Shown here piece after piece: positions 1-10,637 of a stretch of DNA of 64,000 bases. Position numbers and translations under genes: made by a program. The stretch lies in contig JANWXD010000005.1 of the NCBI GenBank assembly GCA_025055455.1, positions 1 through 64,000 of the forward strand, given 5' to 3'. The stretch comes from Bryobacteraceae bacterium (lineage in GTDB: Bacteria; Acidobacteriota; Terriglobia; Bryobacterales; Bryobacteraceae). Every line of letters starts with the position of its first letter. Positions within the stretch are counted from its first letter, which is position 1. The notes under the pieces were generated by a model that was not told the origin of the DNA, made no database searches, and saw nothing but the letters and a program-made list of their open reading frames with translations.

Positions 1-2184
1 GTACACGTGCATCCCGTCGCCGCCGGTCGTTTTCGGGTAGCCCCGCAGGCCGAGCTCGTCGAGTTTCGCTCGCACGAGTTGGGCCGCCTCCACGATTCGC
101 TCGAACCCGCAGTCCTGCGCGTCCAGATCGATCAGGATCCAGTCGGGACGATCGAGCGAGCCGATGCGGCTCATCCACGGATTCTGGTCGATGCAGCCCA
201 GGTTCACGAGATAGAGCAGTGTGGCCCGGTCGCCGCCGATCACGTACCGTTTCGGCGTCGCCCCTTCCTCTTCGACGACCAACTCAGTGCGAATCCAATC
301 CGGAAGCCCGCGCGGGGCGTCTTTTTGGAAGAAGTACGGCGCCTCGATGCCATCCGGATAGCGGCGCAGCGCCAGCGGCCGGTCTTTCAAGTGGGGCCCC
401 AGCAGATCCGCCACGGCGTCGTAGTAGTTCAGCAGGTCGGCTTTCGTGTATCCGTCCCTTGGGTAAAAGACCTTGTTCAGATTTCGCAGCCGGAGCGTGC
501 GACCGCCCGCTGTTACCACTGCCTCCGCGCGCCCTGGGGGGACCAGCGCGGGCCCCCGCTGCCCGCCCTCGGAACGCGCCGGTCGGCGCACGCACTCGCG
601 CGGCTCCACGTCCGGCCGCAGGCCCACGAACACCGGCGCGCGCAGCCGCCCGTCGTCCGTCCAAGCTTGAAATCGCACCGTGCAAACCAGCTCCGGTCGC
701 ACCCAGGTAACCGCCTGAGGTATCTCCGGCTCGGCTGGAAACGGACAGTGCTCGCTGCGCAGCGGCGCGAGCAGCCGCGCGATCCCCTCCAGGGCCTTGC
801 GGTCGAACCCCGTGCCGACGCTGCCTGCGCACCGCAACCCGCCGTCTTCGTAGATGCCCAGAACGAGCGCACCGAAATAGTCCCGCCGTCCCGCGGTGAA
901 GCCGCAGATGACGAATTCCTGCTCGGAGGCGACCTTGATCTTGCGCCAGTCCGGACTTCGGCCCGCCACGTAAGGGCTCGCGGCGTGCTTAGCCACGATG
1001 CCCTCCAGTCCCTGGGCGCGCACCGCTTCGAGCAGTTCCGCGCCGCTGCCGTCGAAATGCTCCGACAGGCGGATCCCCGCACCCGGACGCACGATGGAAG
1101 CCAGCAACCGCTTGCGCTCCGCCAGAGGCGCCCGGCGCAGGTCGTAACCGTCGAGATACAGCAGGTCGAAGACGTACAGCGTCACGGGACGGCGGCGAGC
1201 CAGGTGGGCGATCGCGCTCGGGTCGGAAGCCATGATGCGCGGTTGCAGGCGCGCGAAGCTCGGCCGGCCGCTTTCGTCGAGCGCCACGATCTCGCCGTCG
1301 AGCACGGCTTCGCTGGCCTCCACGTGGTGCCGGAGAATGGCCAGCTCCGGATATTGCCGGTCCATCGGCGTACCCTTGCGCGAGATCAGGCGCACGCCGT
1401 CCGGCCTGAGAAAACACAGAGCCCGCACGCCGTCCCACTTGACCTCGTACAGCCAGTCCGGTCCCGTCGGGGGGGCTTCCGCGGGAACGGCCAGCATCGG
1501 CGCCACTTCGCGGGGCATCTCGCTCGGGATCGCACCGGAAACGGTAGCCGCGATGCCCGGCGCCGGCGCGGGATCGGACGCCGTGCGCGCCGGCAGTTCC
1601 TGGGCGATCTCTTCCTGCGTGCGGCCCGTGGCCACGCTCCTGGCAAACGCTTCGGGATCCCAGCCCGCCTGCGCCGCCTCGTCTTTCTTCTTGATCAAGA
1701 GCCACTCGTTGCCCTTGCCCCGCCCTCGCATGCGGACCAACGCGAATGCCCCTTTGAGCTTCTCGCCATGGAGGCGGAATTTCAGATCGCCCCGGGCGAG
1801 CTGTCGCTCGGCGGTTTCTTCGCCCAGCAGGTCGTAGGTCCCCCGATCCCACAGCATCACGCTGCCGGCGCCGTAATTGCCCGGTGGAATGTTGCCCTCG
1901 AAATCTCCGTATTCGAGCGGATGGTCCTCCACCATGACGGCCAAGCGCTTGACCGACGGATCGAGTGTCGGCCCTTGCGGCACGGCCCAGGATTTCAGAA
2001 CGCCCCCGATTTCAAGGCGGAAATCATAGTGCAGCCGCCGCGCCAGGTGCCGCTGCACGCAAAAGCGCCGCCCCTCGGATGCGGCAGACGGCTTCGGCGG
2101 CGGTTCCGGCGTCTTGGCGAACGAGCGTTTCCGAGCGTATTCTTCGAGCGCCACGATGCGGTGAAGTTGAACAAACTGCCCCAT
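1..2184 (-). CDS. ligD: ATP-dependent DNA ligase LigD (C-terminus cut by window edge)
   Basis: Multifunctional ligase of bacterial non-homologous end joining; it works with Ku on broken DNA ends. 728 codons are visible. Domain order is 3'-phosphoesterase (about residues 20-165), ATP-dependent ligase (about 230-530) and the start of the AEP-type polymerase (about 560 on). The ligase nucleotidyl-lysine motif KWDG is seen with K249. The polymerase acidic DLD motif is present near the cut end. The start ATG at 2184 is the first in frame and lies 40 bases from the divergent ku start. No Shine-Dalgarno is visible, and the upstream AT-rich palindrome could give a nearly leaderless message. The rest of the polymerase domain lies before base 1. 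Confidence 0.95.
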   Translation of the reverse strand, partial: MGQFVQLHRIVALEEYARKRSFAKTPEPPPKPSAASEGRRFCVQRHLARRLHYDFRLEIGGVLKSWAVPQGPTLDPSVKRLAVMVEDHPLEYGDFEGNIPPGNYGAGSVMLWDRGTYDLLGEETAERQLARGDLKFRLHGEKLKGAFALVRMRGRGKGNEWLLIKKKDEAAQAGWDPEAFARSVATGRTQEEIAQELPARTASDPAPAPGIAATVSGAIPSEMPREVAPMLAVPAEAPPTGPDWLYEVKWDGVRALCFLRPDGVRLISRKGTPMDRQYPELAILRHHVEASEAVLDGEIVALDESGRPSFARLQPRIMASDPSAIAHLARRRPVTLYVFDLLYLDGYDLRRAPLAERKRLLASIVRPGAGIRLSEHFDGSGAELLEAVRAQGLEGIVAKHAASPYVAGRSPDWRKIKVASEQEFVICGFTAGRRDYFGALVLGIYEDGGLRCAGSVGTGFDRKALEGIARLLAPLRSEHCPFPAEPEIPQAVTWVRPELVCTVRFQAWTDDGRLRAPVFVGLRPDVEPRECVRRPARSEGGQRGPALVPPGRAEAVVTAGGRTLRLRNLNKVFYPRDGYTKADLLNYYDAVADLLGPHLKDRPLALRRYPDGIEAPYFFQKDAPRGLPDWIRTELVVEEEGATPKRYVIGGDRATLLYLVNLGCIDQNPWMSRIGSLDRPDWILIDLDAQDCGFERIVEAAQLVRAKLDELGLRGYPKTTGGDGMHVY

Positions 2185-2199
2185 TTATGATATGCATAA
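2185..2199. promoter_or_regulatory. AT-rich palindrome between ligD and ku, possible bidirectional promoter
   Basis: TTATG at 2185-2189 and CATAA at 2195-2199 form an inverted repeat around ATATG. TATGAT (2186-2191) reads as a -10 toward ku, and TATGCA on the minus strand (2198-2193) reads as a -10 toward ligD. It is the only AT-rich segment in the 40-base gap. No convincing -35 was found, so this is an inference. Confidence 0.35.
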
Positions 2200-2224
2200 G
2201 GGGCCGGCCCAACGGAGGAACCCA

Positions 2225-3079
2225 ATGGCATCCAGCGTGTGGAAGGGGCATCTCACTTTCGGTCTGGTCTCCTTCCCGGTCCGCTTGACGGTGGCGGCGC
2301 GCACCGATACCATCAGCTTCCACCAGTTGCACCGCACCGATCACTCGCGCGTCAAGCAGGTCCTGTTCTGTCAGGCCGAAGACAAACCGGTGCCGCGCAG
2401 TGAACTCGTCAAGGGCTACGAGTACGAAAAAGACAAGTACGTCATCGTGGACGAGGAAGAGATCAAGAAGATCGCCCCCAAGACCGCCAAGGTGATGGAG
2501 ATCCTGGAGTTCGTCAAGCTCGCCGAGGTGGACCCGATCTTTCTGGAAACCTCTTACTACCTCCATCCGGAAGAGGCGGGAGAGAAACCGTACACGTTGC
2601 TGCTCGAAGCGATGCGGCGCACCGGCTATGCGGCGGTCGCTAAGCTCACCATGCACAACCGCGAGCACGTCGTGCTGGTGCGGCCTGGCCGCTACGGCTT
2701 GATTCTGCACACGATGTACTACCGCGACGAAGTGCGCGCCACGGAAGAGTTTCGCGCCGATCCCTCGCAAGTCAAGGACAAAGAGGTCGAGCTGGCGATG
2801 ATGCTCATCGAGAACCTGGCAGCGCCCTTCGAGCCGGAAAAGTACAAGGACACCTACCGGGAGAACCTGCGGGCACTCATCGAGGCCAAAATCCAGGGCG
2901 CTGAAGTGGTCGAGGCGCCGGCGGCGGAAAAGCTCGCTCCGGTCGTGGACATCATGGAGGCGCTCAAAGCCAGCTTGCAGCAGCTCAAAAAGCCGGTGGC
3001 GGTCGCCGCCGAGCCAGGCCGCGCCACCGTGGTCGAGATGCCTGCCGAGCGACCCAAACGCAAGCGCGCCCCGGCGTAA
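2225..3079 (+). CDS. ku: Non-homologous end-joining protein Ku
   Basis: Prokaryotic Ku, 284 residues, the usual length for the family. It forms a ring on double-strand ends and recruits LigD. The N-terminus carries the typical beta-barrel opening (WKGHLTFGLVSFPVRL). The C-terminus ends in a basic, Ala/Pro-rich tail of the kind that modulates DNA binding and LigD contact. The start at 2225 is chosen because GGAGGA lies at 2214-2219, about five bases upstream; an in-frame ATG at 2192 has no such site and would add 11 unlikely residues. It is divergent from ligD, so the pair forms a complete two-component NHEJ locus. Confidence 0.95.
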   Translation: MASSVWKGHLTFGLVSFPVRLTVAARTDTISFHQLHRTDHSRVKQVLFCQAEDKPVPRSELVKGYEYEKDKYVIVDEEEIKKIAPKTAKVMEILEFVKLAEVDPIFLETSYYLHPEEAGEKPYTLLLEAMRRTGYAAVAKLTMHNREHVVLVRPGRYGLILHTMYYRDEVRATEEFRADPSQVKDKEVELAMMLIENLAAPFEPEKYKDTYRENLRALIEAKIQGAEVVEAPAAEKLAPVVDIMEALKASLQQLKKPVAVAAEPGRATVVEMPAERPKRKRAPA

Positions 3080-3130
3080 CACACAGCAAGCTCATCCTCC
3101 CAAACGACTGGAAGCGACGTCCGCTGTCCC

Positions 3131-3136
3131 TATACT
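3131..3136 (+). promoter_or_regulatory. -10 hexamer TATACT placed for a leaderless uvrB transcript
   Basis: TATACT ends six bases before the uvrB GTG at 3143, which puts the expected +1 on that G. The matching -35 position (3108-3113, CTGGAA) is poor. No Shine-Dalgarno precedes uvrB. Confidence 0.45.
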
Positions 3137-3142
3137 GAAATC

Positions 3143-5176
<2,034 letters not shown>

Positions 5177-5238
5177 CCGGTCCGAGACCGCCACCGCCGC
5201 GCGACCCGGCGCGCGGCCCCCGCTACAATAACCACAAG

Positions 5239-6657
5239 ATGCGATGCCCGAGCGCGCGAGTCCTTGTCGTCGACGATGAGCAGAGCCAGCGGCTGGGCAT
5301 GGCGGCGATGATCGCGGCCTGGGGCTACGAAGCCGACACCGCCGCCGACGGCATCGAGGCATTGGAGAAACTGTCCGCCGCCCCCGCTGACGTCATCGTC
5401 ACGGATCTCATGATGCCGCGCATGGACGGCGCGGAGTTGCTCCGCCAGCTCGCCGCCCGCGGCGACCGTTGCGCCGCCATCGTGGTGACCGCCTTTGGCG
5501 ACGTCGGAACGGCGGTCTCCACAGTCCACGACCTGGGCGCTTTCTGGTTCATGGAAAAGCCGCTCGATCCCAAGGCCCTGCGCGTGCTGCTGGAACGGGC
5601 CGTGGCTCACACCCGCCTAGCGCAGGAAGCCGAACGCTTGCATCGCCAGCTCAGCTACCACGGCCGCCTCGGCGAACTGGTGGGCCGCTCGAGCGCCATG
5701 CAACAGGTGTTTTCCTTGATCCAGCAAGTGGCGCCCAGCAAGGCCGTCGTCCTGATCACGGGGGAGAGCGGCACTGGCAAGGAGCTGGCCGCACGCGCCG
5801 TCCACGCCCTCAGCCCCCGCGCCGGCGGGCCGTTTGTGGCCGTCAATTGCGCCGCCATGCCGGAAACGCTCATGGAGAGCGAACTGTTCGGCCATGAAAA
5901 GGGCGCTTTTACCGGCGCCATGGAGCGGCGCGCCGGCTGCTTCGAACTGGCCCACGGCGGGACTCTATTGCTCGACGAAATCGGCGACATGCCCGTGGGC
6001 ACCCAGGCTAAACTGTTGCGCGTTCTGGAGGATTCCCGCGTGCGCCGCCTCGGCGGCAAGACGGAAATCGTCGTGGATGTGCGCGTGATTGCCTCCACCA
6101 ACAAGAACCTCGAAGAAGCGCTCCAGAGGGGCGGGATCCGCGAGGACCTCTACTATCGCCTCAACGTCTTTCACATCCACCTGCCGCCCCTGCGCCAGCA
6201 CAAAGAGGACTTGCCGCTGTTGACCGAAGCGCTCATCGCCGAACTCAACCGCAAGCACGGCTGCCGCGTCACCGACGTGGACACCAGAGTCATGGAGCAG
6301 TTCCAACGCTACGACTGGCCGGGCAACGTCCGCGAGCTTCGCAACGTGCTCGAGCGCGCCGTGATCGTCGCCGGCGAGGGGTCCATCCGGCCCGAGCACC
6401 TGCCGGCCCACTTCGGTGCGCCGGTTCGCCCGGCGCCCGCCGCCGCAGATCCGGCGGTCGTCCAGCTCCGCGTGGGCACCACCGTCGACGAGGCCGAAAA
6501 GGCGCTTATTTTGCGGACGCTGGAACACACGCGCCACAACAAGACTCGCGCCGCCGAGATCCTGGGCATCAGCCTCAAGACGCTCCACAACAAGCTCAAG
6601 GAGTACGGCGCCAGGGAAAGCGACATGGGCTGCGGCCCGAACGGCGTGCTAGGATAG
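5239..6657 (+). CDS. Orphan sigma-54-dependent response regulator (NtrC family)
   Basis: Transcription activator of 472 residues with three domains. A receiver domain (phospho-acceptor D56, conserved K107) is followed by an AAA+ sigma-54 activation domain (Walker A GESGTGKE at 175-182, GAFTGA loop at 222-227, [11 protein letters not shown] near 355) and a Fis-type helix-turn-helix at about 425-460. The GAFTGA loop shows that it can contact sigma-54. No histidine kinase is adjacent, so its partner is unknown. The last 20 residues after the HTH look unstructured. TACAAT at 5224-5229 lies nine bases before the ATG and there is no clear Shine-Dalgarno. The gene is followed by a strong hairpin. 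Confidence 0.93.
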   Translation: MRCPSARVLVVDDEQSQRLGMAAMIAAWGYEADTAADGIEALEKLSAAPADVIVTDLMMPRMDGAELLRQLAARGDRCAAIVVTAFGDVGTAVSTVHDLGAFWFMEKPLDPKALRVLLERAVAHTRLAQEAERLHRQLSYHGRLGELVGRSSAMQQVFSLIQQVAPSKAVVLITGESGTGKELAARAVHALSPRAGGPFVAVNCAAMPETLMESELFGHEKGAFTGAMERRAGCFELAHGGTLLLDEIGDMPVGTQAKLLRVLEDSRVRRLGGKTEIVVDVRVIASTNKNLEEALQRGGIREDLYYRLNVFHIHLPPLRQHKEDLPLLTEALIAELNRKHGCRVTDVDTRVMEQFQRYDWPGNVRELRNVLERAVIVAGEGSIRPEHLPAHFGAPVRPAPAAADPAVVQLRVGTTVDEAEKALILRTLEHTRHNKTRAAEILGISLKTLHNKLKEYGARESDMGCGPNGVLG

Positions 6658-6747
6658 TTGCAGGAGCGCCGCCGTAGGCTCCTGGATACCCCGAGACGAA
6701 GGGGACCACGAAGGCACAAACATAGGGTCAAACACGAGTCACGCGGC

Positions 6748-6776
6748 AAGGAGCTCGCCCCCGCGGCGAGCTCCTT
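6748..6776. terminator. 12-bp GC-rich hairpin between convergent genes
   Basis: A perfect inverted repeat has arms at 6748-6759 and 6765-6776 (AAGGAGCTCGCC and its complement) with a five-base loop. It sits between the plus-strand regulator ending at 6657 and the minus-strand gene ending at 6792. The A and T pairs at the stem base could serve as short T tracts in either direction, so it is probably a bidirectional terminator. Confidence 0.7.
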
Positions 6777-6791
6777 CTCATTTGGAGGTCC

Positions 6792-8084
6792 TCAGCCGAA
6801 GATCAGCGTGACGTCAACCGTGCGGCTGTCCTCGTGAACCTCGAGGACCGACTTCGTTCTCCGCAGGTTGTCGAAGACGCCGTCCTCGCGAATTCGCTCG
6901 AGGAAGTAGTCTGGATAGGTGGCGTCGAACGGCGCCCCGGGCTTCAGGGTCCACAAGCGCCGCACCGCCGCTTCAGCGTTGAGGTCGAGCCCCTGAATCC
7001 GCAGCTTCCCGAAAGTGAATTGCGGGCCGGGGGTCACTCGGATGCGCAGGTCCACCGTCTTGCTCTCGTCCCGGATTTGGCGCGCCATCTCGACTTCCGG
7101 CCGCAGGTAGCCGCGGCGTCCGAGCGCGCGCCGGATCCGCCCGACCCCCTCGTTGATCTCCGCAAAGTTGGCCGGCTCTCCGCTTTTGAAATCCGCGGCC
7201 GCCCGCAGCTCCTCGAGGGGCACGCCCTCGCCTTCGAACACCGCCTCGCCGAGGGAATAGGTTTCGCCCTCGCTGACCGCCACCGTCACCACCACGCCCT
7301 CGACGGCGGGCGACTTTTCGACGGCGATGCGCTCGAAAGCCACGCGCAGCCGGCCCCGCATTTCGTACAGCGGGCGGATGCTCGTGTCGAGCAGTTGCCG
7401 CATCCGGTTCTCGCTGTACGGCACACCCACCGCCACGCCCGAGATGGCGTTGCGCAGCACCGTTTCCGGGAACAGGCGATTGCCGGTGAACCGCACCTCG
7501 GCAATCACCGGAGGCGGCGCCGCCGGCTGGAAGACGATCACGAGCTGGTCGGGAGCGTCGGCCGTCAAGCGCGCCACGACCGTTTGCGCGGCGCCGCGCG
7601 CCGCCAGAGCCTTTTCGATGGCGGCGGTGCATTGGGCCAGCGCCCGGTCCGTGGCCGGAATCCGCTCGCCGAATAACGGACTCGCCTGCCGCACCGCCGA
7701 CTCGAGCTCTGCCTCGGAGAGCGGCAACCTCTCGAACCGGAACGCGTAGACCTGCTCCACCTCGGTCACCTCGAAGGTGACCGCCAATCCCTTCCCACTG
7801 GCCGCCGGTTGAAAACGATAGCCGATGCTCTCGAAGGCGCCCGTGGCGAGCAACCGCTCGCGAGCCGCTTCGAACTCCTCGCGCCCGACCGCTTGTCCCA
7901 GCTCGAGACCCGTCAGGCTCGCAATCTGGTCCCGGGTGTACCGCCGGTTACCCTCGACCGCCAGGCTCTCCAGCGGCCATTTGACGGCCACGGGCGCTGC
8001 GGCCGGCTTTCGCTCACGTCGCGTTTGACCCCAGCAGATCAGGGCTGCGGCCACTACGGCGAAAAGGCGCGTGGGCCACCCCAT
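6792..8084 (-). CDS. Secreted POTRA-repeat protein without a beta-barrel
   Basis: 430 residues with a signal peptide (about 1-20). Several POTRA-like modules follow, recognisable by repeated openings such as VEGNRRYT (about 44), VRFTGNRLFP (about 206) and IQGLDLN (near 365). POTRA modules are the periplasmic part of BamA/TamA outer-membrane proteins, which normally continue into a roughly 300-residue barrel. Here the protein stops just after the last module, so it resembles a detached periplasmic half of a BamA-family protein. TAGACT at 8092-8097 lies seven bases before the ATG, suggesting an almost leaderless message. The fold assignment is confident; the role (outer-membrane assembly or lipid transport) is inferred. 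Confidence 0.75.
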   Translation of the reverse strand: MGWPTRLFAVVAAALICWGQTRRERKPAAAPVAVKWPLESLAVEGNRRYTRDQIASLTGLELGQAVGREEFEAARERLLATGAFESIGYRFQPAASGKGLAVTFEVTEVEQVYAFRFERLPLSEAELESAVRQASPLFGERIPATDRALAQCTAAIEKALAARGAAQTVVARLTADAPDQLVIVFQPAAPPPVIAEVRFTGNRLFPETVLRNAISGVAVGVPYSENRMRQLLDTSIRPLYEMRGRLRVAFERIAVEKSPAVEGVVVTVAVSEGETYSLGEAVFEGEGVPLEELRAAADFKSGEPANFAEINEGVGRIRRALGRRGYLRPEVEMARQIRDESKTVDLRIRVTPGPQFTFGKLRIQGLDLNAEAAVRRLWTLKPGAPFDATYPDYFLERIREDGVFDNLRRTKSVLEVHEDSRTVDVTLIFG

Positions 8085-8146
8085 CCTTCTCAGTCTAAAC
8101 GGAAGCGGCTCCTGCGCCCCCGCCTGCGACGGCAGGTCGATGCGCC

Positions 8147-8941
8147 CTAGCGGATGACGATCGGCCGCAGCGGCCGCACGTAAATGTTCCGGTACGCCAC
8201 TGGGCCGTGGTCTCCTTGAAGCATCAGCGGGTTCTCCGGCGCTTCAGGAAGGTTCATGTGCGCCCGCGTCGGCCCGTCCACTTCCACGTTGTCCTGCACG
8301 GAAAGCCCGTTGTGCAGCACGCGGATGAAACGCGCGTTCTCGATCTTCTTGCCCGTCGCATCGAAGCGCGGCGCGCGGAACCAGATCTGAAACGACTGCC
8401 ATTCGCCCGGCCGGCGGCTCGCATTGCGCGACGGCGGGGATCCGCCCACTCCGCGGTTGCCGATCCAGCGGTGGTAGATGGCGCCGCAGTCGGAGGTTTT
8501 CATCGGCTCCGGCGAGCCGTAGCTGTCGAAGATCTGCACCTCGTAAAGTCCGTGCAGGTAGACGCCCGAATTGGAGCCCTTCGGGATCAGAAACTCCAAA
8601 TAGAGTTCGATGTCGCCGAACTTTTCGTCCGTCACGAGGTTGTTGGCCCGTCCCTGCGTGCCGTTCAACATCCGATCCCCGGGCAGAGGCACGGGAATCA
8701 GCCGGGTGGGCGCCAGCAGCCGCTCCCACAGCACGCCCCGCGTCGTGATCCAGCCGTGCGGCTTGCCATCCTGGCCGTGCCAGCCGGTGAGATCCTTGCC
8801 GTTGAACAGCGGCCGCCAGCCTTCTTCGAGCAAAAACGGCGGGTCGCCGTGGAACTCGCCGTCGTTGAGCTCGAACAGTTTCTGGCCGGCAGCGGGCCCG
8901 AGGACGCCGAGCAACACCGCGAGCAGGCAAAGCTTGCGCAT
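8147..8941 (-). CDS. Secreted DUF1080 (3-keto-disaccharide hydrolase-like) protein
   Basis: 264 residues. A signal peptide (about 1-20, MRKLCLLAVLLGVLGPAAG) is followed by a concanavalin-like jelly-roll of the DUF1080 family: WRPLFNGKDLTGW near 42, then GSNSGVYLHGLYEVQIFDS and, at the end, YRNIYVRPL. Family members are secreted and several act on 3-keto-glycosides; the substrate here is unknown. The ATG at 8941 is chosen because it gives a clean signal peptide. A TTG at 8959 with AGAGG upstream is an alternative that adds six residues. The gene lies 29 bases after the end of the ECF operon and may be co-transcribed with it. Confidence 0.85.
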   Translation of the reverse strand: MRKLCLLAVLLGVLGPAAGQKLFELNDGEFHGDPPFLLEEGWRPLFNGKDLTGWHGQDGKPHGWITTRGVLWERLLAPTRLIPVPLPGDRMLNGTQGRANNLVTDEKFGDIELYLEFLIPKGSNSGVYLHGLYEVQIFDSYGSPEPMKTSDCGAIYHRWIGNRGVGGSPPSRNASRRPGEWQSFQIWFRAPRFDATGKKIENARFIRVLHNGLSVQDNVEVDGPTRAHMNLPEAPENPLMLQGDHGPVAYRNIYVRPLRPIVIR

Positions 8942-8970
8942 GCTCCGATTCTCGCCCAATCGCCTCTGGG

Positions 8971-10401
8971 CTACAACAGGCGCCGCGCCTGCTCGACCGG
9001 GCGCGTGGGGCGCCCGGCCGGCTCCTTGCGAACCCAGATCGAGCCGCGGTGGGTGCGCACGCTGATGGCCGGACCCGGTCCCGTCGCCCCTTTGAGCGAG
9101 GCGCCGCGCCGTTCCGTGGACACCGCCAGGGGCGGGCCGAAGTCGTTGGTGACCTCACCCCGCTCCGCCACAGCCTCCAACGCAAAACGCGCCCCCTCGG
9201 GAATCACCAGCTCGACGTCGCCCGTTTCGGTGACCGCGGTGATCCGCGGCAACGGCGCCCGGCCTGGCGACAACTCCAGATCCCCACGCTCGACGGACAG
9301 ATCGAGCTCCTCGCTAAAGTCCTCGAGCTTGACGTCACGGGACCGCGCCCGGAAACGGATGGGGCCCTCGATTCCGGACCCGTTCAGATCGCCCAGATCC
9401 AGGTGCAATTGGCCCGGCAGCCGGGCCAGCCGCAACTCCGTGTTGCCGCTCTGGAACACCAGCGGCCCGGCCAGCTTGCGGAACCGCAAGTCCCCCGAAT
9501 AGTAGCCGCTGACCTCCACCGGACCGCTCACTTCCTCGAGCTCCACATCGCTCGCGCGCCCGCTGATCGTCACGCTACCCCGCACCTGCACCGCCCGCAC
9601 GATGTCGCTGCGCCGAAGCTCGACGCGCACCTTGCCGCCGATCTCCTGCAACCGCACGCCGGCGCGGTCGCTCATGATCTCCACGTCCCCATCCACGTGC
9701 AGGATGTCGAAATCGCCGTGTCGGCCTGACACGTGCAAGCTCACCTGCCGCGGTACGGTGAGCTCCAAATCGGTCGAGATCCGCGCCGGCGGAGGAGTCA
9801 CGGGCCCCGAGCGCTCCTCGGAAAGGGGGGGTTCGTCGGAGCGTACGCGCACGATCGCCTCGGCCCCGTTCACCTGGATCTCCACCGCCGTGGCCCGATC
9901 CAGCCGGTCCGCTAACGTGCGCGAGAACGTGCGAATGGTCTTGCGTCCGCTCAGTTCGATCTCCGATCCCTGGCTTCCCATAACGCGCGTGTTGCCTCGC
10001 GGAACCTCGATCTTGATTCGCCGGACACCGGGGGCCGCCTGCTTGGCGGAAACCGGATAATCATATGCCTCGCCGAACAGCTCCACTGTCTTACCGTGGA
10101 TCACCAGTGGCGGCAGACGCGGTGCATAGCGATACGCCGCGGAGATGCCGGCGCCGAGCAAACAAATGAACATCGCGAGCACCCACTCGCCCCCGGAGAG
10201 GCCCTTCGGCGGCAGTGGCCTGGAGGTCAGCCACCAGTACAGAATCTCGATGACCCGCAACAGGCCCCAACCGATCAGCACCACCGGCCAGTACCGCGCC
10301 ACCAGCTCCCAGGAGACGAGTTCCGGCTTCAGGTTGCGCACCAAAAACAGCACCCCGATCAGAATCAAAAGCACCGGACCCGCCAGCGAGGTGCGTCTCA
10401 T
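8971..10401 (-). CDS. Membrane protein with LiaF-like helices and DUF4097-type beta repeats
   Basis: 476 residues. Two or three N-terminal transmembrane helices (about 6-25, 32-55, 70-92) contain the RYWPVVLIGWG motif common in LiaF/DUF5668 membrane modules. About 350 residues of repetitive beta-strand sequence follow (GDFDILHVDGDVEI, GPVEVSGYYSGDL and similar), typical of DUF4097 putative adhesin or beta-helix domains that lie outside the membrane. GGAGGTGG precedes the ATG at 10401, which overlaps the previous stop (ATGA). It is the last gene of a sigma/anti-sigma operon, so a cell-envelope stress output or sensor is the natural guess. Confidence 0.75.
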   Translation of the reverse strand: MRRTSLAGPVLLILIGVLFLVRNLKPELVSWELVARYWPVVLIGWGLLRVIEILYWWLTSRPLPPKGLSGGEWVLAMFICLLGAGISAAYRYAPRLPPLVIHGKTVELFGEAYDYPVSAKQAAPGVRRIKIEVPRGNTRVMGSQGSEIELSGRKTIRTFSRTLADRLDRATAVEIQVNGAEAIVRVRSDEPPLSEERSGPVTPPPARISTDLELTVPRQVSLHVSGRHGDFDILHVDGDVEIMSDRAGVRLQEIGGKVRVELRRSDIVRAVQVRGSVTISGRASDVELEEVSGPVEVSGYYSGDLRFRKLAGPLVFQSGNTELRLARLPGQLHLDLGDLNGSGIEGPIRFRARSRDVKLEDFSEELDLSVERGDLELSPGRAPLPRITAVTETGDVELVIPEGARFALEAVAERGEVTNDFGPPLAVSTERRGASLKGATGPGPAISVRTHRGSIWVRKEPAGRPTRPVEQARRLL

Positions 10402-10637
10402 TGGCCACCTCCGCTCGGGGGCGGCGAAACCGTCCGAGACGGCGGGTACGAGGCAGTCGGTTTCGGTTCCACGACGTGCTCCAGCAACCTCAGCAGCCCG
10501 TACAGGATCAGCAGGACGGGCCAAGTTCGCCCGAATCCATACGGGGTGAACTGATCCGCGGTCAGCAGCACGCCCAGTGCGATGAGCAGGATCGGCCCGC
10601 GCAGGACCCGAAGCAGAGAACTTGGCGTGCGGTTCAT
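10398..10637 (-). CDS. Small LiaF-like (DUF5668) membrane protein
   Basis: 79 residues with two hydrophobic helices separated by a short loop containing WPVLLILYG, the same RxWPV motif seen in the neighbouring two proteins. The C-terminus is proline-rich and polar (PPPSGGG). The start ATG at 10637 overlaps the stop of the gene before it, and the stop overlaps the next start, both as ATGA, so the three are translationally coupled. GGGGGAG lies upstream at a good distance. The function is unknown; the repeated motif suggests three related membrane subunits in one operon. Confidence 0.75.
   Translation of the reverse strand: MNRTPSSLLRVLRGPILLIALGVLLTADQFTPYGFGRTWPVLLILYGLLRLLEHVVEPKPTASYPPSRTVSPPPSGGGQ

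Noticed and set aside
7-2190. 727-codon plus-strand open frame
   Set aside because: Antisense to ligD; Arg/His/Pro-rich with no recognisable domain, a shadow of GC-rich codon use.
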